A stretch of 64,000 nt of DNA from Planomonospora parontospora (GTDB lineage: Bacteria > Actinomycetota > Actinomycetes > Streptosporangiales > Streptosporangiaceae): positions 62,001 through 126,000 of the forward strand of contig BMQD01000010.1 in the NCBI GenBank assembly GCA_014647935.1, read 5' to 3'. Position numbers and translations under genes: made by a program. The notes below the pieces were generated by a model that searched no databases, was not told the DNA's origin, and saw nothing but the letters and a program-made list of their open reading frames with translations. Positions 36,140 to 45,200 of this stretch are shown here, one piece after another; within the stretch, counting starts at the first letter, position 1; the number at the start of each line of letters is the position of its first letter.

Positions 36140-36911
36140 CGGAGGCGGCCGAGCGGCCGAGGAACCGCCGCAGGCCGTCCCGCACGCCGTCGGTGGGCAC
36201 GGTGCCGGCGAAGCAGCCGGCCTCGACGGCCAGTCCTTCGTCGATCGGCAGGTTGACGCCGCGCGTGACCGCGCGCAGGCAGGCCGCCACGGCCGTCGGC
36301 GCATGCCGTACGATCCGGGCGGCCAGGTCCCGCGCGGCGTCGAGGAGGTCGTCGGCCGGTACGACGGCGTTGACCAGGCCGATGTCGGCGGCCCGCGCGG
36401 CGGGGATCGGGTCCCCGGTCAGGATCATCTCGAGGCCTCGCTTGCGGCCGACGTGGCGCGGCAGCCGCTGGGAGCCGCCGAACGGCGGGGGGAAGCCGAG
36501 GGCGATCTCCGGCTTGGCGAACGTCGCGTGCTCGGCGGCGATCGCGAGCGGGGCGGCCTCGGCGATCTCGCAGCCGCCGCCGTAGGCGAGACCGTTGACG
36601 GCGACGATCACCGGCTTCGGGAACTCCTCGATCCTCCGGGTCAGCGCGTGGCCCCGCCGGACCACCTCGCGCAGGGCGCGCTCGGTCCCGCCCGCGATGC
36701 TCGCCGCGACGGACGGGATGTCCGCGCCCGCGCTGAACGCCCTGCAGCCGGCGCCGGTCACGATGACCGCGCGGGCCGAGTCGTCGGAGTCGATGCGGTC
36801 GAGTGCGGCGAGCAGCGCGTCGATCGTCGGGTAGTCGAGCGCGTTGAGTTTCCGCTCCCGATCGATGGTGATCGTGATCAGGTGGTCGTTCCGGTCGATG
36901 TGGACGGTCAT
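36135..36911 (-). CDS. Enoyl-CoA hydratase/isomerase family protein
   Basis: 258 residues from the ATG at 36911, with GGAG eight bases before. The crotonase pattern is complete: ITIDRERKLNALDYPTIDAL, CRAFSAGADIPSV (oxyanion hole), NGLAYGGGCEIAEAAPLAIA with the catalytic Glu, and PEIALGFPPPFGGSQRLPRHVG. The segment after CEI (EAAPLAIAAEHA) fits a hydratase. It should act on an enoyl-CoA in fatty or branched acid metabolism. Divergent from the MocR regulator gene, with a palindrome between the two starts, so it is probably that regulator's target. Confidence 0.9.
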   Translation of the reverse strand: MTVHIDRNDHLITITIDRERKLNALDYPTIDALLAALDRIDSDDSARAVIVTGAGCRAFSAGADIPSVAASIAGGTERALREVVRRGHALTRRIEEFPKPVIVAVNGLAYGGGCEIAEAAPLAIAAEHATFAKPEIALGFPPPFGGSQRLPRHVGRKRGLEMILTGDPIPAARAADIGLVNAVVPADDLLDAARDLAARIVRHAPTAVAACLRAVTRGVNLPIDEGLAVEAGCFAGTVPTDGVRDGLRRFLGRSAASA

Positions 36912-36961
36912 GCCCGGCGCTCCGTTCGGTGAGGCGAGTCGCACCGAGCCTAGGAGGCGTA

Positions 36962-36991
36962 ATCTAGGACGATCCATTAATCGTCCTAGAT
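36962..36991. promoter_or_regulatory. Perfect 12-bp-arm palindrome between crotonase and MocR genes
   Basis: ATCTAGGACGAT (36962-36973) and ATCGTCCTAGAT (36980-36991) are exact inverse complements around CCATTA. The site lies 12 bases before the MocR start and 50 bases before the crotonase start, in the only AT-rich stretch nearby. It is very probably the operator of the MocR/GntR protein controlling both directions. Confidence 0.88.
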
Positions 36992-37003
36992 ACAAGGTCC
37001 GGC

Positions 37004-38338
37004 ATGCGGCCACCTTCCTACCGGCGCATCGCCGACGAGCTCGCCGCGGCGATCCGCACCGGCGCGATCCCGGCGGGCACCCGGCTCCCGACACACCGCG
37101 GCCTCGCCCGCGAGCGCCGGATCGCCCTGGCCACGGCCACCCGGGTCTACGCCGAGCTGGCCGCGATGGGGCTGGTCACGGGAGAGCCGGGACGCGGGAC
37201 GTTCGTCCGGCACCGGTCCGGCTACGACGGGCCGGAGCCGTCGCGTGCCCTGCCGGTGCCGCGGGTGGCCGACCTGTCGTTCAACCAGCCCCTGGCCCCG
37301 GACCAGGGCGACCGGTTGCGTACGGCCCTGCGGACCCTCTCCACGTCGGGTGAGGTCGAGTCGCTGCTGCGCCAGCACCCACCGGGCGGGCGCAGCGGCG
37401 ACCGCGCGGTCGTGGCCGCCTACCTGCTCGGCCGCGGGATCGACGTCGCGCCGGCGAACGTCCTGCTGACGGGCGGCACCCAGCAGGCGCTCGACGTCAC
37501 GCTGCGGGCCCTCACCCGGCCCGGCGACGTCCTGGCCGTCGACGCGCTCAGCTACCCCGGCATCAGGCTCCTCGCCGCGGCGCAGGGCCTCGACCTCGCC
37601 CCGGTCCCGGTGACCGCGGCCGGCCCCGACCTCGCCGCCCTCGATCGGCTGTGCCGTACCCGGCCGGTCCGTGCGATCTACACGATCCCCACCGTGCACA
37701 ACCCGCTCGGCTGGGTGCTCGACCGGGAGCGGCGCGCCGGCCTCGCCGCCGTCGCCCGCGCCGCCGACTGCGTGATCGTCGAGGACGGCACGTACGCCTT
37801 CCTCGAGGCCGCACCGCCCCCGCCGCTCCAGGCCCTGGCCCCCGAACGCACCTGCTACGTCGCCGGCCTGTCCAAGAACGTGGCGACCGGGCTCCGGTTC
37901 GGCTTCGCCGTGGTCCCCGACCGGCACGTCCGAGCCGTCACCAGGAGCCTGCGCGCGGCGGCCTGGAGCGTGCCCGCCCTCGTCGCCGCGCTCGCCACCG
38001 GCTGGATCACCGACGGCACGGTCGAGCAGCTGGAGCGGGCGCGCCGCGAGGACGCCGCCGCCCGGCAGGACATCGCCCGGAACGCGCTCGCCGGCATGGA
38101 CGTCGTGGCGCACCCGGCGTCCTACATCGTGTGGCTCGGCCTGGAACCCCACCAGCGTCCCGATCACGTCGCCGCCGCGCTCGCGGAGGAGGGGATCCTG
38201 GTGTCCACCTCCGATGCGTTCGCCACCGGCCCTCGCCGTCCCCGGGCACTCCGGCTGGCGCTGGGCACTCCGCCGCTGGACGAGCTCGCGTCCGTCCTGC
38301 ACCGCCTGCGGCGGACCGTCGAGGCGATTCCGCCGTGA
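37004..38338 (+). CDS. MocR-type regulator (GntR winged helix fused to aminotransferase fold)
   Basis: 444 residues. Residues 1-70 are a GntR helix-turn-helix ([44 protein letters not shown], here cited in parts: [19 protein letters not shown]). Residues about 100-444 have the fold-type I aminotransferase pattern: [48 protein letters not shown] and the PLP-lysine region [16 protein letters not shown] (SKN). Such proteins sense PLP or an amino compound and switch on a neighbouring gene. The palindrome just upstream and the divergent crotonase gene are the likely site and target. Confidence 0.92.
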   Translation: MRPPSYRRIADELAAAIRTGAIPAGTRLPTHRGLARERRIALATATRVYAELAAMGLVTGEPGRGTFVRHRSGYDGPEPSRALPVPRVADLSFNQPLAPDQGDRLRTALRTLSTSGEVESLLRQHPPGGRSGDRAVVAAYLLGRGIDVAPANVLLTGGTQQALDVTLRALTRPGDVLAVDALSYPGIRLLAAAQGLDLAPVPVTAAGPDLAALDRLCRTRPVRAIYTIPTVHNPLGWVLDRERRAGLAAVARAADCVIVEDGTYAFLEAAPPPPLQALAPERTCYVAGLSKNVATGLRFGFAVVPDRHVRAVTRSLRAAAWSVPALVAALATGWITDGTVEQLERARREDAAARQDIARNALAGMDVVAHPASYIVWLGLEPHQRPDHVAAALAEEGILVSTSDAFATGPRRPRALRLALGTPPLDELASVLHRLRRTVEAIPP

Positions 38339-38489
38339 CGCACCGGCGGGCGGCGCGTGTTCCGGTCCCCCGGCGGGCGCGGTCGCGGAAGGGAATGTCT
38401 GCACAACCGTTCAAGACCGGTGCCGCCGCCCTCCGCTACAACTGTTCCCGTCGGCGCCCCGCCGCGGGGCGCGGCGGAGGTGTACGTGG

Positions 38490-39392
38490 ATGGACGTGGG
38501 TTTCCTCGGTCTCGGGCTCATGGGCCGGCCCATGGCGCTCAATCTGGTCCGCGCGGGCACGCGCCTCGTCGTCTGGAACCGCTCCCCCGGCCGGTGCGAC
38601 GTCCTGCGCGCAGCCGGCGCGGGAGTGGCGGCGAGCCCTGCCGAGGTGTTCGAACGGGCCCGCGTGGTGGTGCTGATGCTGGCGGACGAGGCTGCGATCG
38701 ACGCCGTGCTGGAGCGCGGGACGCCCCGGTTCGCGGCGAAGGTCGCCGGGCACGTCGTCGTCCACATGGGAACGACCGCGCCCGGCTACTCGGCCGCGCT
38801 GGAGGCCGACGTCCGCGCCGCCGGAGGGGACTACGTCGAGGCTCCGGTCTCGGGGTCGCGCGGACCCGCCGAGGCCGGGCGGCTGGTGGCGATGCTCGCC
38901 GGCGAACCGGACGCCGTCGGGGAGGTCCGGCCGCTGCTCCGGCCGATGTGCCACGAGACGGTCGTGTGCGGCGCCGTCCCGTCGGCGTCGCTGATGAAGC
39001 TCGCGGTCAACCTGTTCCTGATCACGATGGTGACCGGCCTCGCCGAAGCCGTGCACTTCGCCGACCGGCACGACCTCGACCCGGAGGTGTTCCTGCACGT
39101 GCTCGGCTCCGGGCCGATGGCCAGCACCGTCTCCCGGACGAAGGCCGCCAAGCTCGCCGGACGCGATTTCAGCCCTCAGGCGGCGATCGCCGACGTGCTG
39201 AAGAACAACCGGCTGATCGCGGAGGCCGCCCGCGGTTCGGGGACGGCCTCGCCCCTGCTGGACGTCTGCCTGGCCCTGTTCGGTGAGACGCTCACGCTGG
39301 GACACGGCGGATCGGACATGGCAGCCGTCATCCATGCCATCGAGGCCAGGACCTCCCGGACGGAGGGACCGGAGGCGGAAGGGGCACGGTGA
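38490..39392 (+). CDS. NAD(P)-dependent oxidoreductase, 3-hydroxyisobutyrate dehydrogenase family
   Basis: 300 residues from the ATG at 38490, with GGAGG nine bases upstream. The Rossmann motif is [21 protein letters not shown]. The substrate signature [22 protein letters not shown] and the catalytic Lys region ([25 protein letters not shown]) are as expected for beta-hydroxyacid dehydrogenases. WNRSPGRC after the second strand (Arg instead of Asp) suggests NADP. It could act on 3-hydroxyisobutyrate, glyoxylate/succinic semialdehyde or an imine (imine reductases share this fold, though they usually lack the Lys). Monocistronic, convergent with the AraC gene. Confidence 0.9.
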   Translation: MDVGFLGLGLMGRPMALNLVRAGTRLVVWNRSPGRCDVLRAAGAGVAASPAEVFERARVVVLMLADEAAIDAVLERGTPRFAAKVAGHVVVHMGTTAPGYSAALEADVRAAGGDYVEAPVSGSRGPAEAGRLVAMLAGEPDAVGEVRPLLRPMCHETVVCGAVPSASLMKLAVNLFLITMVTGLAEAVHFADRHDLDPEVFLHVLGSGPMASTVSRTKAAKLAGRDFSPQAAIADVLKNNRLIAEAARGSGTASPLLDVCLALFGETLTLGHGGSDMAAVIHAIEARTSRTEGPEAEGAR

Positions 39393-39463
39393 CGGCCGCC
39401 CTGTCCGGCGCCGCCCCGGCCCGGCTCGCGGGAGCCCGCCGAGCGGGGACGGCCCGGCGAACA

Positions 39464-39520
39464 CCGCGGTCCACGCCCCCGGGATCACAGCCCGACGAGC
39501 GCCGCGGTCCACGCCCCCGG
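39464..39520. repeat. 19-base direct repeat at the 3' end of the AraC gene
   Basis: CCGCGGTCCACGCCCCCGG is present at 39464-39482 and 39502-39520. The second copy codes for the GAWTA part near the end of the leftward AraC protein. The first lies just past its stop (39485-39487), so the last dozen codons have been copied downstream. Confidence 0.75.
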
Positions 39521-40354
39521 CGTCATGCCGTACGCCCGCTTGAACATCCTGGTCATGTGGCTCTGGTCGGCGAAGCCCGCCTCCAGCGCGGCCTCGCGGG
39601 GCGGCATGCCGCCGCGCAGCAGCCGGCGCACCCGGTCCAGCTGCCGCATCGTGCGGAAGCGGGTCGGGCTGGTGCCGAACGCGGCGCGGAACTGGCGGGC
39701 GAGCGTCCACCGGTCCAGCCCCGAGATCCGCTCGAGCTCCTCCACGGAACGCCTGGTCGCCGGATCTTCGGTGATCAGCTCGCGCACGCGCGACAGCGCT
39801 TCCAGCGCCAGCCCGGCCCGCCCGCCCGGACGGGGGGCGGAGTGCCTTTCCAGCAGGTCCGCGACCAGCAGCGCCACGTCGAGTCTCTCGAGGTCGTCGA
39901 GCGGCTCGTCGATGCGCCGCAGGCACGCCGACAGCGGCGGGCGCACGTCGCGGCGCCGCACGACCGGGTCGGCGACGAACGGCAGCGGCCGCCCGCCCAG
40001 CGCCTGCTGCACGAGGAACGGATCGACGTAGAGGATCCGGTAGCCGAAGCCCTCGTCCGTGCCCGGCATGCCGTCGTGCACCTCGTCGGGGTGCAGGACG
40101 TGCCAGTCGCCGGGCAGGCAGTGCCGCAGCTCGCCCCGGTAGCGGAACGTCTGCACGCCCGCCAGGGTCACCCCGATCGCGTAGGTGTCGTGCCGGTGCG
40201 GCGCGAACCCCTCGCCGATCAGCGACGCCTCCAGACGCTCGATCCCCGCGGCGCCGGAACCGAACCTCAGCCGGTGACCGCCCGTCCCCCCGGCCAGGTG
40301 GCGCCGCAGCCCGTCGCCGCCCGCCTCACCGCCGTCGCCGCGCAAACGCCCCAC
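39485..40354 (-). CDS. AraC-family transcriptional regulator
   Basis: 289 residues. The N-terminal cupin-like sensing domain (about 25-150) holds FAPHRHDTYAIGVTLAGVQTF and LPGDWHVLHPDEVHDG. The C-terminal AraC domain (about 185-289) has two helix-turn-helix units: SVEELERISGLDRWTLARQFRAAFGTSP and REAALEAGFADQSHMTRMFKRAYGMTPGAW (cited in parts, both typical). A likely activator of an unknown target; the neighbouring dehydrogenase and SMR genes are candidates only by position. Confidence 0.92.
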   Translation of the reverse strand: MGRLRGDGGEAGGDGLRRHLAGGTGGHRLRFGSGAAGIERLEASLIGEGFAPHRHDTYAIGVTLAGVQTFRYRGELRHCLPGDWHVLHPDEVHDGMPGTDEGFGYRILYVDPFLVQQALGGRPLPFVADPVVRRRDVRPPLSACLRRIDEPLDDLERLDVALLVADLLERHSAPRPGGRAGLALEALSRVRELITEDPATRRSVEELERISGLDRWTLARQFRAAFGTSPTRFRTMRQLDRVRRLLRGGMPPREAALEAGFADQSHMTRMFKRAYGMTPGAWTAALVGL

Positions 40355-40476
40355 CCGCTCAGGCTACGACGTCCCCGAGCATCCTGGCCTGACTCCGCGG
40401 CCACGCCTCGGACTCGTTCGTCCGGACGGTCTGCGGGCCGGGGCACGCTCCGGTCCTGCGGACCGCCGGCGGCGCG

Positions 40477-40788
40477 TCAGGCGAGCCTGGCGAGGACGAT
40501 GCCGCCGACGATCAGGGCGAGAGCGGTGACGCGGCCCGCGCCGAGCGGGTCGCCGTTCAGCACGACGCCCAAGGTGATCGCACCGACCGCTCCGATGCCG
40601 GTGAAGACCGCGTAGGCCGTACCGACCGGGATGTCGTCCATCGCCTTGGACAGCAGCCAGACGGCGCCGGCGGCCAGGGCGAAGCAGACCAGGGTCGGCA
40701 CCGGCCGGGTGAAGTTCTCCGTCGGTCTGATGCTCTGCGACCAGGCGATCTCCACCAGCCCGGCGAGCAGCAGGAGGACCCAGCTCAT
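40477..40788 (-). CDS. SMR-family (SugE/EmrE-like) small multidrug exporter
   Basis: 103 residues with four membrane helices. The conserved Glu of the SMR family is in the first helix (LLLLAGLVEIAWSQSI), followed by MDDIPVGTAYAVFTGIGAVGA and a last helix LALIVGGIVLARLA. It exports lipophilic or guanidinium-type cations; the WSQSI pattern and the late GDPLGAGR segment lean to the SugE/Gdx side. It overlaps the azoreductase gene by four bases (ATGA) and should be co-expressed under the TetR regulator. Confidence 0.9.
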   Translation of the reverse strand: MSWVLLLLAGLVEIAWSQSIRPTENFTRPVPTLVCFALAAGAVWLLSKAMDDIPVGTAYAVFTGIGAVGAITLGVVLNGDPLGAGRVTALALIVGGIVLARLA

Positions 40789-41429
40789 CTCCGGGCCTCC
40801 GCGAGGATCCGCACGCGGGCCTCGGCGTGCGAGGCCTCCTGCGCATCGCGCAGGTGCGCCAGGACCGGGTCGACCAGGGCGTTGGTCAGCTCGGCGTGGA
40901 CGAACGCGACGTCCTCGACGCCGAAGTGCCCCTTGAAGAAGTCCCGCAGGTAGCGCTCCTGGTGGTCGACCGGCTCGCGCGGGGTGCCGGGGCCGTAGGC
41001 GCCGCCGCGGGCGCCGGTCACCACGAACCGGCGCCCGGACAGCGACATCCTCGGGAAGGTCACCTGGTCGATCCAGGCCTTGAGCGCCGAGGGGATCGAG
41101 TAGTTGTACATCGGCGTGCCGATGAGCACCACGTCGGCGGCCACCAGCTCGTCCAGCAGCGGGGCGAGGGTCGCCCAGGCCTCCTCCTGCCGGGGGGTCC
41201 GCACGGCCTCCCGGTAGCGGCGGACGTCGGTGATGCCGTGCGCCAGCACGTGGTCGCAGAGCTCGGTCCACGCCTCGCCGATGTGCGGGACGGGATCGGC
41301 CGCCAGGTCTCGGTAGGTGTAACCGCCGTCCGGGTGCGCCGCGCGCCAGGCCCGGGCGAACGCCGCGGAGAGCTCCCGGGAGATCGAGCGGCGCCGGGCG
41401 GCGGCGTCCAGATGCAGCAGGCGAGCCAT
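40785..41429 (-). CDS. azoR: FMN-dependent NADH-azoreductase / NAD(P)H quinone reductase
   Basis: 214 residues from the ATG at 41429. The flavodoxin-like pattern is complete: MARLLHLDAAARRRSISREL (FMN phosphate site), IGTPMYNYSIPSALKAWIDQV and VVTGARGGAYGPGTPRE. It reduces quinones, azo or nitro compounds with NAD(P)H. The FDVNSQ-like quaternary partner is not needed; the enzyme is a cytosolic dimer. Coupled to the SMR exporter gene and divergent from a TetR gene with two operator boxes between, so it looks like a detoxification unit. Symbol by family resemblance. Confidence 0.88.
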   Translation of the reverse strand: MARLLHLDAAARRRSISRELSAAFARAWRAAHPDGGYTYRDLAADPVPHIGEAWTELCDHVLAHGITDVRRYREAVRTPRQEEAWATLAPLLDELVAADVVLIGTPMYNYSIPSALKAWIDQVTFPRMSLSGRRFVVTGARGGAYGPGTPREPVDHQERYLRDFFKGHFGVEDVAFVHAELTNALVDPVLAHLRDAQEASHAEARVRILAEARR

Positions 41430-41444
41430 GATCACTCCAATAAG

Positions 41445-41493
41445 TGGACATCGTGTCCATTTGACGCTACCAAGGAAGTGGACATCGTGTCCA
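41445..41493. promoter_or_regulatory. Two identical TetR operator boxes
   Basis: TGGACATCGTGTCCA occurs at 41445-41459 and 41479-41493, each an inverted repeat TGGACA-TCG-TGTCCA. The centres are 34 bases apart. The first box lies before the azoR start and the second just before the TetR start, so one repressor can shut both genes. Confidence 0.9.
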
Positions 41494-41508
41494 AATATGC
41501 TCGGGGTC

Positions 41509-42069
41509 ATGGAGAGAGCCGACGCCGCACGCAACCGCGCCCGGATCCTGGAAGCGGCCGGGCGCCTGTTCGCCGCCGAGGGCGCGCCGAACGTCACCAT
41601 GGACGACATCGCCCGCGCCGCCGGGGTGGGCCGCGGAACCCTCTACCGGCGCTACCCGGACCGGGCGGCGATCGCCCTGGCCCTTCTCGACGAGCACGAA
41701 CGCGCCCTGCAGGAGGAACTGCTGCGCGGCGATCCCCCGCTGGGGCCGGGCGCACCGCCGGCGGCCCGGCTGGCCGCGTTCTACGCCGCCATGGTGCGGC
41801 TGCTGGAGGACCACGCCCATCTGGTCCTCGGCGCCGAGACCGGCCGCTCGCGGTTCACGACGGGGGCGTACGGCTTCTGGCGTGCGCACGTGAGGTCCCT
41901 GCTCGTCGCCGCGGACGCGCCGGACCCCGACGCGCTGGTGGAGCCCCTCCTGGCCCCGCTCGCCCCCGAGGTGTACGGCTTCCAGCGCCACGACCGCGGT
42001 CTGACCGCCGAGCAGATCGCATCCGCCCTGGCCCGGCTGGCGGACGGGGTCCTCGGAACGTCCCGGTGA
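41509..42069 (+). CDS. TetR-family repressor
   Basis: 186 residues from the ATG at 41509; another ATG at 41497 adds four residues. The DNA-binding part is NRARILEAAGRLFAAEGAPNVTMDDIARAAGVGRGTLYRRYPDRAAI (typical TetR helix-turn-helix, quoted in part). The C-terminal helices form the ligand pocket and dimer face (WRAHVRSLLVAADAPD and VYGFQRHDRGLTAEQIASAL). It very likely represses azoR-SMR and itself through the two boxes. Confidence 0.93.
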   Translation: MERADAARNRARILEAAGRLFAAEGAPNVTMDDIARAAGVGRGTLYRRYPDRAAIALALLDEHERALQEELLRGDPPLGPGAPPAARLAAFYAAMVRLLEDHAHLVLGAETGRSRFTTGAYGFWRAHVRSLLVAADAPDPDALVEPLLAPLAPEVYGFQRHDRGLTAEQIASALARLADGVLGTSR

Positions 42070-42155
42070 TCGTCCGCCTCCGCCCGCGGACCGCCAAGGC
42101 GTGCCCACCTCCGCGGCGGGCCCACCTCGGGCACGGCCGTCCCGGGACACGACCG

Positions 42156-42219
42156 CCCCGGTGCGTGATCACCCCGGGACGTGACCACCCCGGGGCGTGA
42201 TCGTCCCGGGGTGGGCTCA
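42156..42219. repeat. Four 16-base units after the TetR gene
   Basis: CCCCGGTGCGTGATCA, CCCCGGGACGTGACCA, CCCCGGGGCGTGATCG and TCCCGGGGTGGGCTCA follow one another without gaps from 42156. The end of the TetR gene (TCCCGGTGATCG at 42061-42072, with stop TGA) has the same core, so the array looks derived from the gene's 3' end. Confidence 0.7.
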
Positions 42220-42232
42220 CCTGAGCGGCGGG

Positions 42233-42283
42233 CTCACCGCCGGAGCGCGCTCACCGCCGGAGCGCGCTCACCGCCGGAGCGCG
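42233..42283. repeat. Three perfect 17-base units over the stop of the NRPS-MFS gene
   Basis: CTCACCGCCGGAGCGCG is repeated at 42233-42249, 42250-42266 and 42267-42283 without a mismatch. The stop codon of the leftward gene (TCA at 42251-42253) is in the middle copy. Part of the repeat codes for the final ALRR residues and the preceding APAVS in shifted frame. Confidence 0.9.
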
Positions 42284-45200
42284 CTCCGCGGGTTCCACCG
42301 CGCCGGCAGGCTCCACCCGCCCCCGGACCGCCTGGAGGCCGACCAGGTCGTCCGGGAGCGCGTCCGGCATGTCGGAGTCGAACCGGGACAGGGTCCGGGT
42401 CCGCATGGCGACCAGCGCGGTGACCGCGATCGCGACCGCGAACAGGACGTACATCAGGCCGATGCCGCGGCCCTCACCGGTACCGATGACCGCGCCGACG
42501 GTGCCGGCCAGCGGACCGCCGGGCAGCAGCAGCGGTTCGAACAGGGCGGTGCCGTACGGCGCGACCAAGCCGAAGCCGATCGGCAGCGTGGACCAGGCGA
42601 CGAGCTGGTTGAGCGCCATGACCCGGCCGTGGAACCGCTGCGGCACCTTGACCTGGACGATCGTGGCGTAGACGCCGTTGAGCACGGTCAGCCAGAACGA
42701 CATGCCGAACGCGCCCACCGCGATGACCACCAGATCCTCCCGCACACCGGTGAGCAGGCAGAAGGCGCCGAGGGCGAGGGTGGCCAGCAGGACGCCGCGC
42801 ATCCGCAGGCGGCGCGGGCCGCCCCACACCGTCATCACCAGGCCGCCGAGCAGCACGCCCAGCCCGCCGCAGAACGCGACGCGCCCCACGTCGTCGAGGG
42901 TGGCGAAGCCCAGCACGAGCGGTGAGACGAGCAGGAACAGCGGGGACAGGAAGACGTTCAGCACCACGAAGAAGAGGAGCATCCCGCGGAACCACGGGTT
43001 CCCCCAGGAGAAGCGCCAGCCCTCGACCATCTCGGCGGTCAGCGACTCGCGGCGCCGCCACGCCATCGTCTTCGGGAAGCGGACCAGGAGCAGGACCGTG
43101 ATCGCGAACACGTAGGAGACGACGTCCACGACGAGGATGCCCTCCAGGCCGATCACCGCCATCAGCCCGACCGCGACCAGCGGGACGACGAGCTGCGCCG
43201 TACCGGTGACCATCTGGACCACGCCGTTGGCGTGGCCGAGGAAGCGCTTGGGGACGAGCTGCGGGATGGCCGAGTTGTAGGCCAGCCGCTGGAAGGCGAG
43301 CGCGACGGAGAGCACCGCCAGCAGCGGGTAGACGTGCCATATCTGCAGGTTGCCGGTCCACAGCAGCACACCGAGGGCGAGCTGCGTGCCGAACGCGCCG
43401 ACGTCCCCGGCGAGCATGACGCGCCGCCGGTCGTGGCGGTCGACGAGCGCGCCCGCGAGCGGGGAGACCAGCATGCCGGGCAGCAGCGCCAGGACCGAGA
43501 AGAGCGCGAAGTCCACGAGCGACCCGGTGGTGACGTAGATCCACAGCGGGACCGCGAACTCGGTCAGCGAGGATCCGATGATCGACACGAGCTGTCCGGC
43601 GGCCACCGCGCCGAACCGCTTCATGCTCGGCGCCGAACCGGCCGAGACGGCCGGGGAAGCCGAGGCGATCGGACCGTCCGGGACGACCGGGGACCGCCGG
43701 GAGACGCCCTCCAGCCACCAGGTCGAGTGGTCGGTACGGCCCAGCGCCGCGGTGTCGCCGGAGGCGACCGCCGGGTGGACGGCGGTGACGATGGCGGCCA
43801 GCTCTCCGGCGCGGTACTTCAGGTAGAAGTGCCCCGCCTCGTCGAGGACGACCAGCGCGGCGGAGCCGGACAGCAGGTGCCACTCGGGGTAGCGCTCCTG
43901 GTAGAACTCCGTCGCCGGGTCGCGTTCGCCCACGACGGAGACGATCGGCGCCCGGAGCGGTTCGACGCCCTCGGCGAGGAGCCGGGTGAAGTAGCGCTCG
44001 GTCTCCCGGGTGCCCTCCCGCCGGTTGTCGATGATCATTTTGAGCTCTTCGCGGCTGAGCTCGTCGACGTCGAGCCCGGCGGCCCGCAGCGCGTTGGCCC
44101 ACGCCTGGTCGCTGCGGAACCGGTCGGCCAGGTCGGTGATCCGGCCCAGCAGGGAGGAGGGCCGGGCGAAGGGGAAGATCCCGCCCAGGTAGACGGCCTC
44201 GACGGGCCGCCCCGCGGCCTCCAGCCGCCGGGCGATCTCCACGGTGAGCATGACGCCGAGCCCGCAGTGGCCGTACAGCACGACCGGGCCCCGGATCCCG
44301 GCGAGGATCTCCGCCGCGCAGCCCTCGGCCACCTCGGCGACCGGCCTGGTCTCCTCGGCGAGCCCCAGCTCCTGACCCGGGACGGCCACCGCGTGCAGCG
44401 CCCAGTCCTGCGGCAGCGCGTCGGCCAGCGGCTGGTAGACGGCCGCGCTCCCGCCGTTGTACGGCACGCAGACCAGCGTCGTGGTGGCGTTCCGGGCCGG
44501 GGTGAGGCGGTGCAGGAGGGCCCGCGGCCCGCCGGCGGCGGTCTCGGCGAGCCCGGCCAGCCCGCGGACGGTCCGGTGCTTGAACAGGTCGAGGATGCCG
44601 ATGCGGCGCCCGCCGTCGGGCAGGACCCGGCGCAGGCGGGCGACCACCTGGGCGGCGAGCAGCGAGTGCCCGCCCAGGTCGAAGAAGTCGTCCAGCGCGC
44701 CGACCCGGGTCAGCCCCAGGACCTCGGCCCACACCTGCGCGATGCCCTCCTCCAGCGGGGTCTGCGGCGGCGTGAACCCGCCCTCCTGGTCCGGGCGCTC
44801 GTCGCCGGGATCGGGGAGCAGGGCCCGGTCGACCTTGCCGTGCGACTTCAGCGGCAGCTCGTCCAGCCAGACGAAGCGCCCCGGGACCATGTACTCGGGG
44901 AGGCGGTCGGCGAGCCGGGCGCGCAGCTCCCCGACGGGGGTCCGCTCCCCGACGAGATAGCCGACCAGCCGGTCTGCGCGCAGCTCCACGACGGCCTGCT
45001 CGATCCCCGCCAGGCCGGTGAGGACGGATTCGATCTCCGGCAGCTCCACGCGGTAGCCGCGGACCTTGACCTGCAGGTCGCGGCGGCCCAGGAAGCACAG
45101 CTCCCCCGTGGGCAGCCAGCGGCCGAGGTCGCCGGTGCGGTACATGCGGGCGCCGGGCGCGCCGTACGGGTCGGGCAGGAAGCGGTCGGCGGTCAGGCCC

